A stretch of 49,303 nt of DNA, taken from the NCBI GenBank assembly GCA_002689445.1, contig NZGC01000034.1, positions 1-49,303 on the forward strand, read 5' to 3'. A model generated the notes under the pieces. It made no database searches and was not told where the DNA came from. It saw only the letters and a list, made by a program, of their open reading frames with translations. The DNA comes from Gammaproteobacteria bacterium (GTDB taxonomy: Bacteria; Pseudomonadota; Gammaproteobacteria; Pseudomonadales; Azotimanducaceae). The position numbers were made by a program, and so were the translations under genes. Positions 46,036-49,303 of the stretch are shown here, one piece after another (within the stretch, counting starts at the first letter, position 1; each line of letters begins with the position of its first letter).

Positions 46036-46626
46036 TTGGCATCGGTGGGTGCGTTGGTACTCGCTGGGGGCGCTGGCCGTCGCTTTGGTAGCGATAAACG
46101 CATCGCGCAACTGGGTTCTGGCAAAACGGTTTTAACTGCCACCCTAGAGATTTTAAACCCTGTCTTTGCTCAGACGATCGTGGTGCTAAAGCCAGGTGAT
46201 GAGGAACTCGCCGAATCCCTGAAAGCAGCATTTGACCGGCTCGTATGTACCTTCGCGCTGGATGCAAGCCTCGGTATGGGCCACAGTCTCGCTCACGGAG
46301 CTGCCTTCGTCGGTCAGTGGTATGGCGCTGCTGTTTGCCTGGGTGATATGCCTTTTATTCAACCCGCGAGTCTGCAGCGGCTGATCGACACATTTTTAAC
46401 CCATGAACATCCAAGCCCGATCCTAGTACCGAACTACAACAACCGACCCGGGCATCCTGTCATCTTCCATCACAAATACTTTGAGGCGCTCTCCCAACTC
46501 AAGGGCGATCAAGGCGCTCGTCGCGTGATTGATCAGCACAGATCAGCCGTACAGCCCCTCTTGCTTGCTGACCCGGGAATTCATCAGGATATCGATCGCC
46601 CCGAAGATCTCGCATCGACGATCTGA
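46036..46626 (+). CDS. MobA/MocA-like molybdenum cofactor nucleotidyltransferase
   Basis: The 196-residue product has the nucleotidyltransferase opening ALVLAGGAGRRFGSDKR and the metal-binding LGDMPFI, as in MocA cytidylyltransferases, which make molybdopterin cytosine dinucleotide for xanthine-dehydrogenase-type enzymes. Pairing with XdhC supports that role. The start is TTG 46036 or GTG 46045; both lack a strong ribosome-binding site and are likely coupled to xdhC. The C-terminal region (NRPGHPVIF, DIDRPEDL) fits the family. Confidence 0.85.
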   Translation: MASVGALVLAGGAGRRFGSDKRIAQLGSGKTVLTATLEILNPVFAQTIVVLKPGDEELAESLKAAFDRLVCTFALDASLGMGHSLAHGAAFVGQWYGAAVCLGDMPFIQPASLQRLIDTFLTHEHPSPILVPNYNNRPGHPVIFHHKYFEALSQLKGDQGARRVIDQHRSAVQPLLLADPGIHQDIDRPEDLASTI

Positions 46627-46781
46627 GACACAGTCCTAACTGCTGCTGGTCTTGGCAAAATGACCATGTTTATGCAAAGCGGTCGGTCCTGTACTGTCAC
46701 CAAGCCGCACGTTGGCTAGGAACTCGGCACCCATGCCACTTACTGCGCCTGACGGCTAGGCCGCGGTGAACAGTCCCTCCA

Positions 46782-47660
46782 TCAATCGATCTTTCGACTC
46801 GCCCAACCTAATTTGGAGCGACACACACCGTAAAAGTTCTGCCCTGTCGGGTGAATCAGCGCCAGTGGCTTCGGATGCTTTTTAACGCGCACCGATTCTC
46901 CTGGATGCAGGCGAAACTCAAGCTGGGAATCGAAACTGACTTTTGCCTCGGCTCCCAGTTTTTCTCCTAGCGTAATCCTCAATTCCGAATCCCCAGGCAC
47001 CACTAGCGGTCTTGAATTGAGCGAGTGCGGAAACATCGGCACCAGCGCAATCGCATTCAGGGATGGGTGCATAATCGGTCCACCAGCGCTCAGGGCATAG
47101 GCCGTTGAGCCGGTGGGCGAGGAGACAATGAGCCCGTCAGAGGATTGGGTGTACACGAACACATCATCGATATAGAGGTCAAATTCGATCATCCGTGCCA
47201 TCGTTGCCGAATGGATCGTCACTTCGTTGAGTGCTGTAGCCTCCGCTGCGCTATCGCCTTCATCAAAGCGACCCTGCAAGAGAAAGTGCGCGACACTATC
47301 ACTGTCGCCAGAGAGAACAGCATTGAGTTCTGCCTCGATGGCCTCTGGTGCAACATCTGCAAGAAACCCGAGTCTCCCGCGGTTGATTCCCAATAGCGGC
47401 ACACCGAAAGGGGCAACGTCTCGCGCAGCGCTCAGCATACTGCCATCGCCACCAATGGCAATGACCAAATCAGCTTGTTGACAAATCGCTTCTCGGGACC
47501 GCTGAAGCACTTGAGGCGCGGCTTGAGACGCCGCCAATGATTCCTCGACCATCACTTCTATACTGCGGGCTTCCAATACTGCGACCACCCGTTGCATCGA
47601 CTCGACGACCAACGGACCTGAGATACTTGCGAAGATACCTACTCGCTGAAATGCCGACAT
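46782..47660 (-). CDS. nadK: NAD kinase
   Basis: The 292-residue enzyme phosphorylates NAD to NADP. It has GGDGS at residues 70-74, NRGRLGFLADV, the catalytic NEVTIH segment and GLIVSSPTGSTAYALSAGGPI, all diagnostic of bacterial NadK. It is full length, starting at ATG 47660 behind AGGGAAAGGT. It differs in type from the AcoX-like protein at 1845-2876. A plausible sigma-70 promoter lies at 47689-47717. Confidence 0.97.
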   Translation of the reverse strand: MSAFQRVGIFASISGPLVVESMQRVVAVLEARSIEVMVEESLAASQAAPQVLQRSREAICQQADLVIAIGGDGSMLSAARDVAPFGVPLLGINRGRLGFLADVAPEAIEAELNAVLSGDSDSVAHFLLQGRFDEGDSAAEATALNEVTIHSATMARMIEFDLYIDDVFVYTQSSDGLIVSSPTGSTAYALSAGGPIMHPSLNAIALVPMFPHSLNSRPLVVPGDSELRITLGEKLGAEAKVSFDSQLEFRLHPGESVRVKKHPKPLALIHPTGQNFYGVCRSKLGWASRKID

Positions 47661-47688
47661 ACCTTTCCCTTACGTGGCGAACCCCTGC

Positions 47689-47717
47689 ATTTAATGAAAG
47701 ATTGACCCTAAATTCAA
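47689..47717 (-). promoter_or_regulatory. Putative nadK promoter with overlapping inverted repeat
   Basis: On the minus strand TTGAAT (47717 to 47712) and TTAAAT (47694 to 47689) are spaced by 17 nt. An inverted repeat GATTGA-N8-TCAATC (47700-47719) covers the -35, and the area shares GGGTCAATC with the gap-nqrA interval. Confidence 0.35.
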
Positions 47718-47831
47718 TCTACTGCTCTAATAACTCTTCGTTTTATCAATATGTTTTTTTAGAACTTAATGTTTCCTGGGTTGCAATCCGTTGCCGAGAC
47801 CCTAACTATACGGCCAGCAAAGGGGAAAACC

Positions 47832-48644
47832 ATGAGCGAACGAATCAGTAAACGACATGCCAGCGAATTCAGCGCCGGTTCCAACGTTGCGGAACTGCGT
47901 ACGGCCGGCTCATTATGGCAAGCGATACGTCATGAGGTTAAGCTGCGGTCGGATTTTGAGCCCATCATGTCGACTTTCTTTCATGCTTCGGTACTCAATC
48001 ACGACACCATTGAGGGCGCCCTCAGTTTCATTCTGGCCAGTAAGTTGGACAGTCCGGTGGTTTCTAGCATGGCGATCAGAGAAATCATTGAACAAGCCTA
48101 TGCCGCGGACCCGTCCATCATCCACGCAGCAGAAATCGACATCAAAGCAACGCGAGATCGTGACCCCGCCTGCAACAGCTTCTCTACCCCTTTTCTCTTC
48201 TATAAAGGCTTTCATGCCTTGCAATCACAACGAATCGCACACTGGCTTTGGCGCGAAGAGCGGCATTCCCTAGCATTTTACTTCCAAAGCCAAATGAGCA
48301 ACCTCTTCAGTGTTGATATACATCCTGCAGCCTGCATCGGTTGCGGCATTATGTTTGACCATGCGACAGGACTGGTGGTCGGCGAAACCGCCGTGATCGA
48401 CGACGACGTGTCAATTCTCCATGGTGTAACACTCGGGGGAACGGGCAAATCCGCGGGTGATCGTCATCCGAAAGTCCGCAAAGACGTGATCATTGGTGCT
48501 AATGCCACATTGCTTGGCAACATCGAGATCGGCATTGGCGCCAAGGTCGGAGCGGGTAGCGTTGTGTTAAATGATGTGCCCGACCATGTCACCGTAGCCG
48601 GCGTGCCCGCAGTCGTGGTTAAGAGCGCCGATAGTGCGGTTTAA
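47832..48644 (+). CDS. cysE: Serine O-acetyltransferase
   Basis: The 270-residue enzyme makes O-acetylserine from serine and acetyl-CoA, the first step of cysteine synthesis. It has the N-terminal helical domain (RDPACNSFSTPFLFYKGFHA) and the left-handed beta helix with hexapeptide repeats (IHPAACIGCGIMFDHATGLV, GETAVIDDDVSILHGVTLGG). Length matches E. coli CysE (273). The start is ATG 47832 behind AGGGGAA. It overlaps the convergent PLP-enzyme gene by 26 nt. Confidence 0.95.
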   Translation: MSERISKRHASEFSAGSNVAELRTAGSLWQAIRHEVKLRSDFEPIMSTFFHASVLNHDTIEGALSFILASKLDSPVVSSMAIREIIEQAYAADPSIIHAAEIDIKATRDRDPACNSFSTPFLFYKGFHALQSQRIAHWLWREERHSLAFYFQSQMSNLFSVDIHPAACIGCGIMFDHATGLVVGETAVIDDDVSILHGVTLGGTGKSAGDRHPKVRKDVIIGANATLLGNIEIGIGAKVGAGSVVLNDVPDHVTVAGVPAVVVKSADSAV

Positions 48645-49303
48645 CGCCAATCTCTAAATCAAAGCCCCGTCGACCTTGCAACCCCCCGGTATGTAAGACC
48701 AAACGTTCGCGGCTATCGTTCGCTACCTTTCTACGCTCCAAGGCATGCGCGAAACATTTACTGGTATAGATAGGATCGAGCACCACTTCAAAATGCGTGT
48801 TTGCTTCAGCCATGATGGCTTTGAGGGCATCAGGACAGCGCCCGTAACCCCCAAAACGGGTTTCCTCGACTAATTCGTAGGTTACCCCGGGAGCAGCATC
48901 TTGGTCGATCCAGGTTTTAATCGCATTGTCTTGCTCGAGGGTTTTCTTCAAGGCCGACACGCCGACCACATGACAAGGCTGATGAAGCCCTCGCACGAGT
49001 CCCGCGAGGGTACCTCCAGTGCCTAGCGGCACATAAAGCTCGCTAAACGGTTCGGCAAATTGCTCAAGGTCTTCGGCGATGCGCTCTGCACCCAGCACTC
49101 CCAGCGTGCAACTGCCTCCCTCTGGGACAAAGTAAGCATCGGGGAATCTTTGCTTTATTCGTGTAATAAAGTCTGATTGTCGGTGATTTCGATATTCCGA
49201 GTAAGCCAGAAATTCCAACTGCATACCCAGTGCCTCAGCGTCTTGCAAAGTCGCGGTCAATGGCAGGGGTGCCCCCGCCACGAATGCAACCGATGGTCTT
49301 AAG
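48619..49303 (-). CDS. D-cysteine desulfhydrase / ACC deaminase-like PLP enzyme (truncated by window edge)
   Basis: The frame is open to the window end, so the N-terminal part, including the PLP lysine, is missing; about 227 residues are visible. They resemble the D-cysteine desulfhydrase/ACC-deaminase group: TLQDAEALGMQLEFLAYSEY, YFVPEGGSCTLGVLGAERI, PLGTGGTLAGLVRGL (phosphate-binding GTGGT) and LHTGGLQGRRG at the end. A GTG at 49281 is not a credible start. The family opens sulfur- or nitrogen-bearing amino acids. Whether the substrate is D-cysteine or another is not visible. It overlaps cysE tail-to-tail. Confidence 0.8.
   Translation of the reverse strand, partial: LRPSVAFVAGAPLPLTATLQDAEALGMQLEFLAYSEYRNHRQSDFITRIKQRFPDAYFVPEGGSCTLGVLGAERIAEDLEQFAEPFSELYVPLGTGGTLAGLVRGLHQPCHVVGVSALKKTLEQDNAIKTWIDQDAAPGVTYELVEETRFGGYGRCPDALKAIMAEANTHFEVVLDPIYTSKCFAHALERRKVANDSRERLVLHTGGLQGRRGFDLEIGVKPHYRRS

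Noticed and set aside
46636-46734. Minus-strand 32-codon frame between mobA-like and nadK
   Set aside because: It has no ribosome-binding site, is very short, and has no recognised motif; it could be a gene remnant but this is not supported.
1-49303. Mobile element, prophage or genomic island
   Set aside because: There is no transposase, integrase, att-like repeat, tRNA edge or sharp composition change; nearly all genes are core gammaproteobacterial families.

Overview
The window reads as ordinary chromosome from a free-living, probably marine or aquatic, gammaproteobacterium. Support comes from a complete nqrABCDEF sodium-pumping NADH:quinone reductase operon, LexA with CTGT-N8-ACAG type SOS boxes, a CsiV-family gene beside mfd, a methylthioinosine-type phosphorylase, a SapC-family gene, a TatD of the E. 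coli type and a complete MoxR/DUF58/Bat operon. I see no insertion sequence, phage gene, CRISPR array, rRNA or tRNA. Genus cannot be read from the sequence.

Layout. 1-1086 has no gene I can support and begins with five 18-bp tandem repeats. 1087-3778 (+) holds yaaA, an AcoX-like NAD-kinase-fold protein and an aminoglycoside-phosphotransferase-fold kinase. 4157-5622 (+) is a secreted MORN-repeat protein coupled to a NUDIX hydrolase, closed by a strong bidirectional terminator. 5735-11698 (-) is nqrABCDEF, preceded by a long-form GAPDH (11953-13419, -). 13726-18133 (+) is mfd plus a CsiV-family gene. 18323-21647 (-) carries the phosphorylase, SapC, an MscS channel and a SPOR protein. lexA (+) faces topA (-) at 21846-25202. 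A 423-nt repeat-bearing, purine-rich leader lies upstream of topA, and beyond it is an unrecognised one-TM protein gene. 26263-31697 (+) runs UspA, lytic transglycosylase, TatD, a glutaredoxin-like protein, SMP-30 lactonase and D-Ala-D-Ala ligase. amtB (-) stands alone at 31738-33027. 33439-40345 (+) is a six-gene MoxR/DUF58/DUF4381/BatA/BatB-C/BatD operon. pepN (-), DUF2797 (+), a rhomboid protease (-), xdhC and a mobA-like gene (+), nadK (-), cysE (+) and an edge-truncated D-cysteine desulfhydrase/ACC-deaminase-like gene (-) complete the window.

How the genes fit together. Themes are respiratory energy and NAD metabolism (Nqr, GAPDH, NadK, AcoX-like), genome maintenance (Mfd, LexA, TopA, TatD), cell envelope (CsiV, Slt, Ddl, SPOR, MscS, Bat operon) and sulfur/nitrogen assimilation (CysE, the PLP enzyme, AmtB). 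Genes within operons are tightly packed, often with 4-bp ATGA overlaps, while several promoter regions are 300-1000 nt long.

I did not find a convincing wholly new system. The best leads are the purine-rich repetitive topA leader, the MORN/NUDIX pair, the BatB-BatC fusion with a DxTxS metal site, the orphan AcoX-like kinase, and an inverted repeat in the gap-nqrA interval.
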